A DNA stretch of 64,000 nucleotides, taken from contig CAWARM010000012.1 in NCBI GenBank assembly GCA_963784425.1, positions 248,001 to 312,000 of the forward strand, read 5' to 3'. Below, piece by piece: positions 16,480 to 24,404 of this stretch. The notes beneath the pieces were generated by a model, which was not told the DNA's origin, did no database searches, and was given only the letters and a program-made list of their open reading frames with translations. How positions within the stretch are numbered: position 1 is the stretch's first letter; every line of letters starts with the position of its first letter. The position numbers were made by a program, and so were the translations under genes. This DNA comes from SHZL01 sp963784425 (GTDB lineage Bacteria; Pseudomonadota; Gammaproteobacteria; Xanthomonadales; SZUA-36).

Positions 16480-16558
16480 TGTGATCACGGGCAAGCGGGT
16501 GGTCTGGTATAGTGCATACCGATGAATACATGTCTTATTTCACACTGATCCGCGGGCT

Positions 16559-18211
16559 ATGAGTTACCAGGTATTGGCGCGCAAATGGCGCCCAAAATCC
16601 TTCCGGCAACTGGTCGGACAGGAACACATCATCCAGGCCCTGGTCAACGGCCTGGACCAAAATCGGGTCCATCATGCTTTCCTGTTCACCGGCACGCGCG
16701 GCGTAGGTAAAACCACCATTGCCCGCATCCTGGCCAAGTGCCTCAATTGTGAGAAGGGTGTTTCCTCAACGCCTTGCGGCGAGTGTGCCAGTTGTATCGA
16801 CATTGATGATGGTCGATTTGTGGATGTCCTCGAGATCAACGCCGCCGATCGTACCGGTGTGGACGAGACCCGCGACCTGCTGGATTCCATGCAGTACACG
16901 CCCAGTCGTGGCCGCTACAAGGTGTACATCATCGACGAAGTCCACATGCTGTCGAAAAGCAGCTTCAATGCCTTGCTGAAAACCCTGGAAGAGCCGCCGC
17001 CACACGTAAAATTTGTACTGGCGACCACCGATCCGGAAAGCATTCCCGTCACCATCCTGTCGCGCTGCCTGCAATTCAACTTGCGCCGCCTGTTACCGGC
17101 ACAAATCCAGCAATACCTGGCGGAGATTGTTCAGTCCGAAGGCATTGAGGCGGAAGCGGAGGCCCTGGTGCTGCTGTCCCGGGCAGCCGATGGCAGCATG
17201 CGGGACGGCTTGAGCCTGCTTGACCAGGCCGTAGCGTTTAGCGGTGGTAAGCTGACCGCTGAACAGGTGTCGCAGATGCTCGGTCTTGTCAGTCACGGGC
17301 ACATCTCCGCCATGATCACCGCACTGGCTGAAGGTGATGCTGCGACCTTGTTGTCCATTGTTGCTGAGCTTGTGGCCCAGTCCCGGGAAGTGGATAACGT
17401 ACTGGCCAGCCTGGCAGAAACCCTGCACCGCATCTGCCTGGTGCAATGCGTACCGGGCTACAAGGACGCCGAAAGAACCGACTGGGAATCGGTGGTCGAA
17501 CTGGCGTCCAGGCTGGCCCCTGAAGACGCCCAGTTGTATTACCAGATTGCCATAAAGGGCCGGGAGGAGCTGGGTATCGCACCCGATCCCCGCACCGGGC
17601 TGGAAATGACGCTGCTGCGCATGCTGGCTTTCCGCCCGCCAGGTGATGCGGGTGAGCCATCTGGCGGCAGGCAAAGCGGGCCAGCGGCTAAAAAGCCAGG
17701 CAAGTCCGGACATTCGGGACGCAGCCAGGCGCAGCCTGCCTCGACGCCACACGGGACGGGAACCCAGGCGAGCATAGTGGGCTCGCTACAAGGTCAAAGT
17801 GCGCCTGCGCCCAAACTGGCATTGGCAGATGATCTGGACTGGCTGGCATTGGCGGGCAGCCTGAAACTCAGCGGGCCGGTGCGGGAGTTGGCGCGCAATG
17901 TACATTTACGGTCCAGAAGCGATGACCGCTGGGAATTTGCAATTGCTGCCTCGCTCAGACACCTGGGATCCGCCACATGTGTAGATCGGCTGAGCCAGGC
18001 ACTCAGTGATCAGCTTGGGCATGCAGTGATGATTCGCCTCATTGATGATGAAGGTGCGGATCTGCACACACAGGCAAAACTGGATGAGCAACAGTTGAAC
18101 ATCAGGATGACCGACGCAGAGCGCGCGATCAACGAGGACCCGGTAATCAAGTCGCTCAAAGAGCGGTTTGGCGCCCGTATCATTGAAAATTCCATCCAGC
18201 CAGTGCAATAA
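16559..18211 (+). CDS. dnaX: DNA polymerase III subunits gamma and tau
   Basis: Clamp-loader ATPase, 550 residues from ATG 16559 (MSYQVLARKWRPKSFRQLVG). Walker A is GTRGVGKTTIARIL, four cysteines form the zinc module (CLNCEKGVSSTPCGECASC), Walker B is IIDEVHML, and the sensor FVLATTDPESIPVTILSRC is intact. After the AAA+ and collar domains there is a low-complexity linker (residues about 365-420) and a C-terminal tau part ending FGARIIENSIQPVQ. A tract TAAAAAG occurs at about 17688 in the linker; it resembles but is not the canonical A AAA AAG slip site. ybaB and recR follow, as usual. Confidence 0.96.
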   Translation: MSYQVLARKWRPKSFRQLVGQEHIIQALVNGLDQNRVHHAFLFTGTRGVGKTTIARILAKCLNCEKGVSSTPCGECASCIDIDDGRFVDVLEINAADRTGVDETRDLLDSMQYTPSRGRYKVYIIDEVHMLSKSSFNALLKTLEEPPPHVKFVLATTDPESIPVTILSRCLQFNLRRLLPAQIQQYLAEIVQSEGIEAEAEALVLLSRAADGSMRDGLSLLDQAVAFSGGKLTAEQVSQMLGLVSHGHISAMITALAEGDAATLLSIVAELVAQSREVDNVLASLAETLHRICLVQCVPGYKDAERTDWESVVELASRLAPEDAQLYYQIAIKGREELGIAPDPRTGLEMTLLRMLAFRPPGDAGEPSGGRQSGPAAKKPGKSGHSGRSQAQPASTPHGTGTQASIVGSLQGQSAPAPKLALADDLDWLALAGSLKLSGPVRELARNVHLRSRSDDRWEFAIAASLRHLGSATCVDRLSQALSDQLGHAVMIRLIDDEGADLHTQAKLDEQQLNIRMTDAERAINEDPVIKSLKERFGARIIENSIQPVQ

Positions 18212-18215
18212 ACCT

Positions 18216-18378
18216 AAGGAGCCTCTGATTAATTCTGGACGAAGTAGATTGCTGCTCAAAATGCCCGGATTCAAGGCGCGAATCGCAGGTAATAGCTGGC
18301 TATTGCCAAGATTTGCAACGCAGAAGCTGGGCATTTTGGGCGCAAGATACGAGTTCACGAATTGATCAGAGATTCCTT
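18216..18378. repeat. Palindromic MITE-like element, family 1
   Basis: 163 bp between dnaX and ybaB. Terminal inverted repeats AAGGAGCCTCTGATTAATTC (18216-18235) and GAATTGATCAGAGATTCCTT (18359-18378) match at 17 of 20 positions. Inner arms GCTCAAAATGCCC and GGGCATTTTGGGC pair, and the centre is a hairpin GGTAATAGC/GCTATTGCC (18288-18307). No open frame of note. Ends resemble the repeats at 1066, 31208-31482 and 50216. Confidence 0.8.
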
Positions 18379-18396
18379 CAAGAGGGTCGCGACGAG

Positions 18397-18717
18397 ATGA
18401 AAGGAAACCTGGCAGGCTTGATGCAGCAAGCGCAGAAAATGCAACAGGAAATGCAAAAAGCCCAGGACGAGCTCGCCAAGCTGGAAGTATGCGGCGAGGC
18501 GGGAGCAGGGCTGGTCACGGTGACGATGAACGGGCAACACGCCGTGCGCCGCGTGCATATTGATCCGTCGCTGCTGGGAGATGTGGAAATGCTGGAAGAT
18601 ATTGTCGCGGCGGCGGTCAATGATGCGGTCAATCGCATTGCCCAGACCACCCGGGATAAGATGGCTGGCATGACTGCAGGACTTTCCCTGCCCCCCGGAT
18701 TTAAGTTGCCGTTTTAG
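18397..18717 (+). CDS. ybaB: Nucleoid-associated protein, YbaB/EbfC family
   Basis: Small DNA-binding protein (106 residues) of the YbaB family, dimeric with a tweezer shape; forms the conserved dnaX-ybaB-recR unit. The start is ATG 18397 (MKGNLAGLMQQAQKMQQEMQ); longer frames begin inside the upstream repeat element. Visible: the glutamine-rich N-terminal helix, VTVTMNGQHAVRRVHIDPSLL, and DMLEDIVAAAVNDAVNRI-like helix with LPPGFKLPF at the end. The TAG stop codon (18715-18717) is the first three bases of the family 2 element. Confidence 0.93.
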   Translation: MKGNLAGLMQQAQKMQQEMQKAQDELAKLEVCGEAGAGLVTVTMNGQHAVRRVHIDPSLLGDVEMLEDIVAAAVNDAVNRIAQTTRDKMAGMTAGLSLPPGFKLPF

Positions 18718-18880
18718 TGGCCTGTAACAGAGAAATCGCAAGCAGCTCGCTCGATCTGGCGGCGCCTGGCTTGGTCTTCACTCGGCCGATAGCTGTGGCT
18801 ATCAACCTCGCTCCAGACCGGCGCCAGCCACCGCCATCGCTTCGCGATCCCTCTTCCACTTTCTCTGTTACAGGCCACTA
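18715..18880. repeat. Palindromic MITE-like element, family 2, between ybaB and recR
   Basis: 166 bp bounded by perfect 21-bp inverted repeats, 18715-18735 (GTGGCCTGTAACAGAGAAA after the TA) and 18860-18880. The interior is imperfectly palindromic with a central hairpin GATAGC-TGTG-GCTATC (18788-18803) and arms GGCGGCGCCTGGC / GGCGCCAGCCACCGCC. The left end supplies the ybaB stop codon; the right end finishes four bases before the recR ATG, so it also forms the recR translation-initiation region. Both genes remain in the same orientation. Confidence 0.88.
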
Positions 18881-18884
18881 GGCT

Positions 18885-19505
18885 ATGGAACCTGCTTCCC
18901 TGCTGGGGCAATTGATTGAAGCCCTCAGGTGCCTTCCCGGCGTGGGCCCCAAGTCAGCCCAACGAATGGCGTTTCATTTGCTGGAACGCAATCGCGCGGG
19001 TGGCATGCACCTTGCTCAAACCTTGCAGGTGGCCATGGAGCGCATCGGCCGCTGTTCCCTGTGCCGGGACCTGACCGAAAATTCCTTATGCCGGATTTGC
19101 TCGAACGAAAAGCGCAATCCGGCGCAGCTGTGCGTGGTTGAGTCACCCAGTGATGTGCTGGCAATTGAACAGGCCACAGGTTACCAGGGGCGCTACTTCG
19201 TTCTGATGGGTCGGCTTTCGCCACTGGATGGTATCGGCCCCGCAGAACTTGGGCTGGATGAGCTGGCGGCCAAATTGCGCGATGATCCGCCGGCAGAGTT
19301 GATCATCGCGACCAACCCCACCGTGGAAGGTGAAGCCACCGCGTATTACCTGCAACGCATGGCGCAAAAAAGCGGCGTAAAAGCCAGCCGCATCACGCAT
19401 GGCGTGCCACTGGGGGGGAGTTGGAATATACCGACCAATCCACCATTGCCCACGCCTTCAGCAGTCGCCAGTATATCCAGGATTCCTCCTGAGTTGACCA
19501 GGTAA
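18885..19505 (+). CDS. recR: Recombination mediator RecR, frameshifted near the 3' end
   Basis: RecR acts with RecF and RecO to load RecA at gaps. The N-terminal helix-hairpin-helix (LPGVGPKSAQRMAFHLLE), the four-cysteine zinc motif (CSLCRDLTENSLCRIC) and the Toprim domain (CVVESPSDVLAIEQ and IIATNPTVEGEATAYYL) are intact. After GVPLGG the frame written reads SWNIPTN..., which is not RecR. Adding one G to the run of seven G at 19412-19418 restores ELEYTDQSTIAHAFSSRQ and a TGA at 19490-19492, giving a normal 202-residue end. So either a one-base loss in the strain or a homopolymer error. ATG 18885 follows the family 2 repeat immediately. Confidence 0.88.
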   Translation: MEPASLLGQLIEALRCLPGVGPKSAQRMAFHLLERNRAGGMHLAQTLQVAMERIGRCSLCRDLTENSLCRICSNEKRNPAQLCVVESPSDVLAIEQATGYQGRYFVLMGRLSPLDGIGPAELGLDELAAKLRDDPPAELIIATNPTVEGEATAYYLQRMAQKSGVKASRITHGVPLGGSWNIPTNPPLPTPSAVASISRIPPELTR

Positions 19506-19535
19506 GCTCAGTACGGGCAGGCTCAGCACAGGCAG
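19506..19535. repeat. Two 15-bp tandem units after recR
   Basis: GCTCAGTACGGGCAG is followed directly by GCTCAGCACAGGCAG (13 of 15 identical), starting 13 bp after the corrected recR stop. One of several short tandem arrays found at gene ends in this window. Confidence 0.6.
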
Positions 19536-19570
19536 GGACATCCGGCCGGTAGGAAAGGCCGGATGTCCCT
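19534..19570. terminator. Bidirectional terminator between recR and comEA-like gene
   Basis: AGGGACATCCGGCC pairs perfectly with GGCCGGATGTCCCT across a nine-base loop. It lies between the convergent recR and comEA-like genes and can serve both. The flanking T runs are poor, so it may act as a strong structural barrier rather than a classic terminator. Confidence 0.65.
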
Positions 19571-19581
19571 GCGGCTGGAAA

Positions 19582-19863
19582 CTATTCCTTGGTTTTGACC
19601 GCAGCTTCATCGACGAAAATGATGTCGCGGTTCTTGTCTATGGTGCGTATGCCAATCCCCTTGACGTTGACCAGTTCATCGACGTGGGCAAAGTTTCCGT
19701 TGGTTTCGCGGTAGCGCACAATTTCCTGGGCTTTGGCGAGCCCGATCCCATTCATGGACCCGGCAATCTCCTCTGCCGAAGCGGTATTGATATTGACCGT
19801 TCCGGCTGCCCAGGCGGTCAGGTTGAGCATGCAGGCAAGCAAGCTCGCAATTATGAATTTCAT
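19582..19863 (-). CDS. Helix-hairpin-helix protein, ComEA family
   Basis: 93 residues from ATG 19863, preceded by GGAGAACAG. A signal peptide (MKFIIASLLACMLNLTAWAA) is followed by a single ComEA-type helix-hairpin-helix domain: VNINTASAEEI, GIGLAKAQEIVRYRETNG, VDELVNVKGIGIRTIDKNRD. Proteins of this kind are periplasmic and bind double-stranded DNA non-specifically; ComEA itself pulls DNA in during natural transformation. Short secreted versions are common in gammaproteobacteria, and participation in competence is not shown by anything nearby. Monocistronic. Confidence 0.85.
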   Translation of the reverse strand: MKFIIASLLACMLNLTAWAAGTVNINTASAEEIAGSMNGIGLAKAQEIVRYRETNGNFAHVDELVNVKGIGIRTIDKNRDIIFVDEAAVKTKE

Positions 19864-20087
19864 ATCTGTTCTCCTTTTGTGGTTTGTTTCGGTTGGCCCG
19901 ATCCCGGTTTGGAACGGACCCACATGCAGCATATGGCTGCCGGGTGAAAGCCACAGCTGTGATTTGCCCTGATTTCTGTAGGAGAAAAGCGCGCTCAATA
20001 CCCCTCTCAGCTTTTGAGAATCGGCAGGAGTTAAATACCACCATGCGCAAAACATGAATTGGGATTTATCAGCAGGAGGAGACAGTC

Positions 20088-20318
20088 ATGAATGTAAACC
20101 AGGATCTGGTCGGCAAGACCATTACCGGCGTGATCGCGTCCGTCAAACCCCATGGTTCTGCGCGGGAACTCTGGATGCTGCAGTTTTCAGACGGAACCCA
20201 TGTGGAGTTCGTCTCTCCTGGGGCTCGCCGGGCCCTGCGCGAGGCCACAAAACGGCCGGTTTCGGCAGGCAAGACGCCTTCCACGGCCTCGCCACAGCTC
20301 GCTTTAAATGTGGCCTGA
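20088..20318 (+). CDS. Small protein of unknown function
   Basis: 76 residues from ATG 20088 with a very strong ribosome binding site (CAGGAGGAGACAG). The sequence reads MNVNQDLVGKTITGVIAS, then RELWMLQFSDGTHVEFVSPGARRAL, a compact beta-rich pattern, and a low-complexity tail with KTPSTASPQLALNVA. I recognise a resemblance to short uncharacterised proteins with a conserved LQFSDGT...EFVSP core but cannot assign a function. No signal peptide, no membrane segment. It is isolated, between comEA-like (divergent) and the DnaA boxes. Confidence 0.7.
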   Translation: MNVNQDLVGKTITGVIASVKPHGSARELWMLQFSDGTHVEFVSPGARRALREATKRPVSAGKTPSTASPQLALNVA

Positions 20319-20322
20319 ACAG

Positions 20323-20345
20323 TTATCCACAAAACCTGTGGATAA
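20323..20345. promoter_or_regulatory. Pair of inverted DnaA boxes
   Basis: TTATCCACA (20323-20331) and its exact reverse complement TGTGGATAA (20337-20345) are separated by five bases. Both match the strongest DnaA box consensus. AT-rich DNA with a TGATCA site follows (20397-20450). No replication-initiation gene is nearby, so a DnaA titration or regulatory site is likelier than an origin. Confidence 0.75.
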
Positions 20346-20611
20346 CCCTGTGCGAAAGCTTTAAGGGCTTGAGGCCTGATCTATGGCTGTGCGTTTTGAT
20401 CAAAATTTAACCAATAACATAATATCTCGTAAATACAATTACTTAAGCAAGGGAGGCGAGCCCTGGTGCGTAACAAGGGCCTGTCACAATAGCGTAACCT
20501 AGACAATCAGGCACTTGTGTATAAAGACCCAGAATTAAATGGAAGAAGATGGGCTAACTCATTGATTAATTCTGCAGAGCAAGCAGTGACAAGGGCCAGT
20601 TTCGCAGCCGA

Positions 20612-22807
20612 TCAGCGTGCTGTAGATATTAGTGCCAGCTCCAGCAGCCTTCGCTCGAGCTTTTCACGCCACGATCCGGGATTTTCCAATCCCATTCTGC
20701 TGATACAGGCCCGGAACATGATGCCTTGATCACTCCCTGGCGGAGTCCCCCGGCGTCCTCGCTGAATCCATCCCGGCAGGACCAGCGCCCGCAGGAGCAG
20801 AATCAAACGGTGCATGCGCGTGTCGCCCAGCGCAGCGAGGTACGTGAGCGCACGAGCAAGGAGTTGCTCTTCAGAGGTAAAGTCGCTGCCGAATGGATAG
20901 TCCGGGAGCGCACCTGAGCTGCGAAACGCAGCCAGGCACTGCTCCATCCACCGTGGTGAGTTGTTGCGGAATTGAGCAGGGACACTCCATGCGGCATCGA
21001 GTTTGCCGGCCTTGACTGCTGTGGCGCGCAATTCTTCCTGCCACCGGCTGTCCGCAATGCAAATCAGTTTCTGTATGACCTCTTCATCCTCTGCGCCGCG
21101 TACATCGGCAACCCCGTATTCGGTTACCACGATGTCCCGCAGGTGGCGGGGTATGGTTGTGTGTGGATACTGCCAAACAATGTTTGATGATGCCTTGCGG
21201 CCGGAACCGCGGCTGCTGCGCAACATCAGCACGGATCGGCCCCGTTCCAGTGCATGTGCCATGGCTACGAAGTTGTACTGGCCGCCAACACCACTGACCA
21301 CCTGCCCGTCACTCAACTGGTCGGAAACCGCGGCGCCCAGCAAGGTCATTTTCATCGTCGTATTGATGAAACGGCCTTCAAGGCGTTGCGCACGGTCCAG
21401 CTCTTCGCCGCCGTAGAGTTGGTTGATTCTTGCCACATCGGTCATGTGGAAGCGGGAGCGCTCGTCCCTGCTCATGCCGTTCAGGGTGTCGTACATCCAT
21501 TGTGAGCCAAGAAAAAAGGCTGCATGCAGCACAACTCCGCCAGTGAGTTTTTTACCGAGCGCATGCAGGGTCAAAAAGCTGCGCACGCCGGGGTCGGATA
21601 AATCGTTAGTAGTACTGCCACCGTGCGCCGTGGTGATGCGGCGTTCATCGTATGCTGTGCCTGGCTGCAGGATGCCAAAGCGCAACAGCCAGGCGAGTGA
21701 TTGCTCATCCAGGCGGGCCGGAAGCGCTCCATGCGCCCAGAGCGTGTCGAGGCTATCCGGCGCCAGGTCCTCGTGGATCAACCCCTGGTTGAGCAGCTGT
21801 TGGAGGCGGCAGTGGTCATAGACATTGCGCTTCAGCACACCGGCCGCGCGTAAATGCAAAAAACCCTCCATGAACATTTCGCTGGCCGCGTACAGGCCGC
21901 GTTCAAATGCCTGGTCGCCTCCCCATGAGTCGCGCAGCTTTGGCGCACAGCGCTCATTCGCACCGGCCGCCTTGAGCACGTCCCGGTATTGGCGGTTGTC
22001 CTTATGTCTCATGACGGTGAAGAAACTGACCGCATCACCCAGTGAACCTATACCCAGCTGCAAGGTGCCGCCGTCCCGCACCAGTTGACTGGCATGCAGG
22101 CCGACCAGGAAATCCTGGTTACTGACTGCCATGCGGGGAACGGCAAACAGTGGCTGCGGATGGCCGTCCAGCAGCCAGTCGAATTCAGCAGTCGCCAGTT
22201 CGGCATCACCGCCCATGTAGGGGAGCTCCGCATTTATCTGGCCAACAAACAACAGGTTTTCGCGCGGTATTCTGCGGCGCAGGTCCAGCGTGACATCGGG
22301 GTTGGACGCAAGGCTGTAATAACCAGGCCGCTGCGGATCTACCGCCACCATTTGCAGCAGGAGGTTAACCCCCTTGGCTTGCATGTCGCGAGCGACATGC
22401 GTGTAGTTGCTGGAGACGTAATGGCGCTGTGCATGGCGGTCATGCAGGCGGCTGCCGGAACGGAAGTAAAACTCGCTGATGGAAATATTATTCGGCACGG
22501 TGCCCCGGTCCAGGTCTTGCAGGTACTCAAGCCGTGGGTAGTCACCAAACTGGCGCTTTATGAATGGCCCCAGGAATCGCTGTTTGAGGCCGGTGGCCGG
22601 TTTTGGCGGATTGAGCGACAAGGCAGTGAACAGTTCCAGCCTGATGGAGTCGTCGGCACGGGCAGCGAGGTACAGGGCATTAACCAGGTGGTTAGGCTTG
22701 CCCAAGGCCAGGGGTGCTCCCACGATCCAGTGATTTCCCAGTCGCTGGCGCACGAACTCCACGAACTCGGCCGTGCTCGTGCTTAATATTGGCTTGGCCT
22801 TAATCAT
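20612..22807 (-). CDS. Acetyl-CoA hydrolase/transferase family protein
   Basis: 731 residues from ATG 22807 (MIKAKPILSTSTAEFVEFVRQRLG), longer than the usual 420-500 of class I CoA-transferases but matching a long proteobacterial subfamily. Features: an N-terminal PNHLVNALYLAARADD segment, the CoA-transferase core with LQLGIGSLGDAVSFF, and the C-terminal catalytic half with GVGGQYNFVAMAHALERGRSVLMLRSSRG and VVTEYGVADVRGAEDEEVIQKLICIA. These enzymes move CoA between short-chain acids such as acetate, succinate or propionate; the exact substrate cannot be read here. Lies 18 bp downstream of sbcB, probably co-transcribed. Confidence 0.82.
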   Translation of the reverse strand: MIKAKPILSTSTAEFVEFVRQRLGNHWIVGAPLALGKPNHLVNALYLAARADDSIRLELFTALSLNPPKPATGLKQRFLGPFIKRQFGDYPRLEYLQDLDRGTVPNNISISEFYFRSGSRLHDRHAQRHYVSSNYTHVARDMQAKGVNLLLQMVAVDPQRPGYYSLASNPDVTLDLRRRIPRENLLFVGQINAELPYMGGDAELATAEFDWLLDGHPQPLFAVPRMAVSNQDFLVGLHASQLVRDGGTLQLGIGSLGDAVSFFTVMRHKDNRQYRDVLKAAGANERCAPKLRDSWGGDQAFERGLYAASEMFMEGFLHLRAAGVLKRNVYDHCRLQQLLNQGLIHEDLAPDSLDTLWAHGALPARLDEQSLAWLLRFGILQPGTAYDERRITTAHGGSTTNDLSDPGVRSFLTLHALGKKLTGGVVLHAAFFLGSQWMYDTLNGMSRDERSRFHMTDVARINQLYGGEELDRAQRLEGRFINTTMKMTLLGAAVSDQLSDGQVVSGVGGQYNFVAMAHALERGRSVLMLRSSRGSGRKASSNIVWQYPHTTIPRHLRDIVVTEYGVADVRGAEDEEVIQKLICIADSRWQEELRATAVKAGKLDAAWSVPAQFRNNSPRWMEQCLAAFRSSGALPDYPFGSDFTSEEQLLARALTYLAALGDTRMHRLILLLRALVLPGWIQRGRRGTPPGSDQGIMFRACISRMGLENPGSWREKLERRLLELALISTAR

Positions 22808-22825
22808 CAACCTTAGTCATTAACC

Positions 22826-24339
22826 TCACTCATCGCCTGAATGCTGCTCATGCCACAGGCGCTCCAGGCCGGTCTCCTGTCCCCAGATTTCAAGCTGGTC
22901 CAGGATGAGCTGCGCGCGGCTGTCACCCGCATACAGCACCCGGTATTCAGCCAATGCGGCCCGGTATGCACCAAAGCTGAATTGTTCCGGATCAGCCGGG
23001 TTGATCAGGCGCCTGACCCGATCCTTGTCCCAGGCCTCGCGCTCTGCCGCACTCAATGTCTCGGGGAAGTTGCGCGCCCGGTAGCGAAACACCATCAGTG
23101 GCAGGCGTTCGTCCTTGAAACTCCAGATGTGCCTGGACAGTTCACCCGGGGGTACATCCAGGACCTTGCGCATCAGGAACTTGTCACTCGGTGCAAAGAA
23201 GCCGCCGGAGTAAAGCATCTGGTCCGCATCTGCATGCGCAGAACCGCCTTCATCGTCAAACGAGCGGGAAAACACTTCGATGACCTTGGGCCGGATCAGC
23301 GGCAGGGCCTGCAACAGCAGGCGGGCATGCTGCTGACAGCGATCGACATCGAGCTGTATGCGCGCGGTGTCCACTTCATGCAAGGAGGCAGCCGGGGCAA
23401 TCATGGGCAGATGGTTGCTGTGAATTACCTTGAGCGGTAAACGCGTAACACCCTCCGGCAGATCGGCAACAGGTGTGAAAACCAGATCGGCAATGACGTC
23501 TGCCGGTTCTTCAATCAAAGGGCCCGGGTCTGCCATCAGATCAAAGGCAACCACGGATTTGGGCCTGTTTGGCAACACTGCCAGGGGCAGTTCCAGCGTG
23601 GTGCATCCGCGCAGAGCAGGAATTCGGGAAGATGTGTGCACCACGGGTTTGCCCACGACGGGATCCAGCAATGCCATGGCGGTTTTTTGGTCGCGCAGAC
23701 CTAAAGCCCAGTCGTACAGGCGGGGCTGGGCCTGTTTCAACAAGCGGGCGAGGGCAATGGTGGCACGCACATCGGCCAGGGCTTCGTGTGCGCCTGAATG
23801 TTCGATGCCATTTTCTTTCGTAAGATCTTCCAGCTTGAAGCTGGGGGTGGAAGCCTGCACTGCCGAACCTGCTGCCGGTGCTCGCAACGGCCACGCAATG
23901 CCCTGGGGTCGCAGGGCGTAGCACATGCGTGCGAGGTCAATCAGATCCCAGCGCGAGTTGCCTTTCTGGTATTCGCGCTCATACGGATCGCGCAGGTTGC
24001 GATACAGCAGGTTACGCGTGAATACATCATCGAAGCGAATGCTGTTGTAGCCGGCTGAGCAGGTGCCGGCTTGCATCATTTCCTCAAGGATACGGGCGGC
24101 GAACCCGGTTTCAGGCAAACCTTGCTGGCGTGCGGCCTGCGGTGTTATCCCCGTGATCAGGCAAGCTGCCGGGTGCGGCAGGACATCGTCGGCCGGTGCA
24201 CAAAAAAACTCAATTCCTCGCCAACGGGATTGAGATCTGCATCGGTCCGGATGGCGGCAAATTGGGCTGGCCGGTCATACATTGGCCGGGTGCCAAAGGT
24301 TTCGTAATCGTGCCAGAGAAACGTGTCAGGAGATTTCAT
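22826..24339 (-). pseudogene. sbcB: Exonuclease I, interrupted by a frameshift
   Basis: 3'-5' single-strand DNA exonuclease (DnaQ-fold) used in mismatch repair and recombination. The N-terminus from ATG 24339 reads SPDTFLWHDYETFGTRP...PAQFAAIRTDADLNP, containing the catalytic D-x-E, and then runs into a stop after VHRP. In another frame the protein continues DDVLPHPAACLITGITPQ and then through ETGFAARILEE...GYNSIRFDDVFTRN to the normal end (430 residues visible from 24118). The break is at CGGCCG, 24190-24197; gaining one base, or four as in a CCGG duplication, repairs it and would give HRP(A)DD. Could be a true null or a sequence error; neighbours are intact. Confidence 0.85.
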
Positions 24340-24404
24340 GTCGTGCCCGGTTCAGCCTTGCCTCATAGTGCCCGAGGATAATGTGGGAGTACAGACGCCC
24401 CACC

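Noticed and set aside
20323..20450. Chromosomal replication origin
   Set aside because: Only two DnaA boxes, no dnaA/dnaN/rpmH/gidA context, and no series of 13-mers recognisable.
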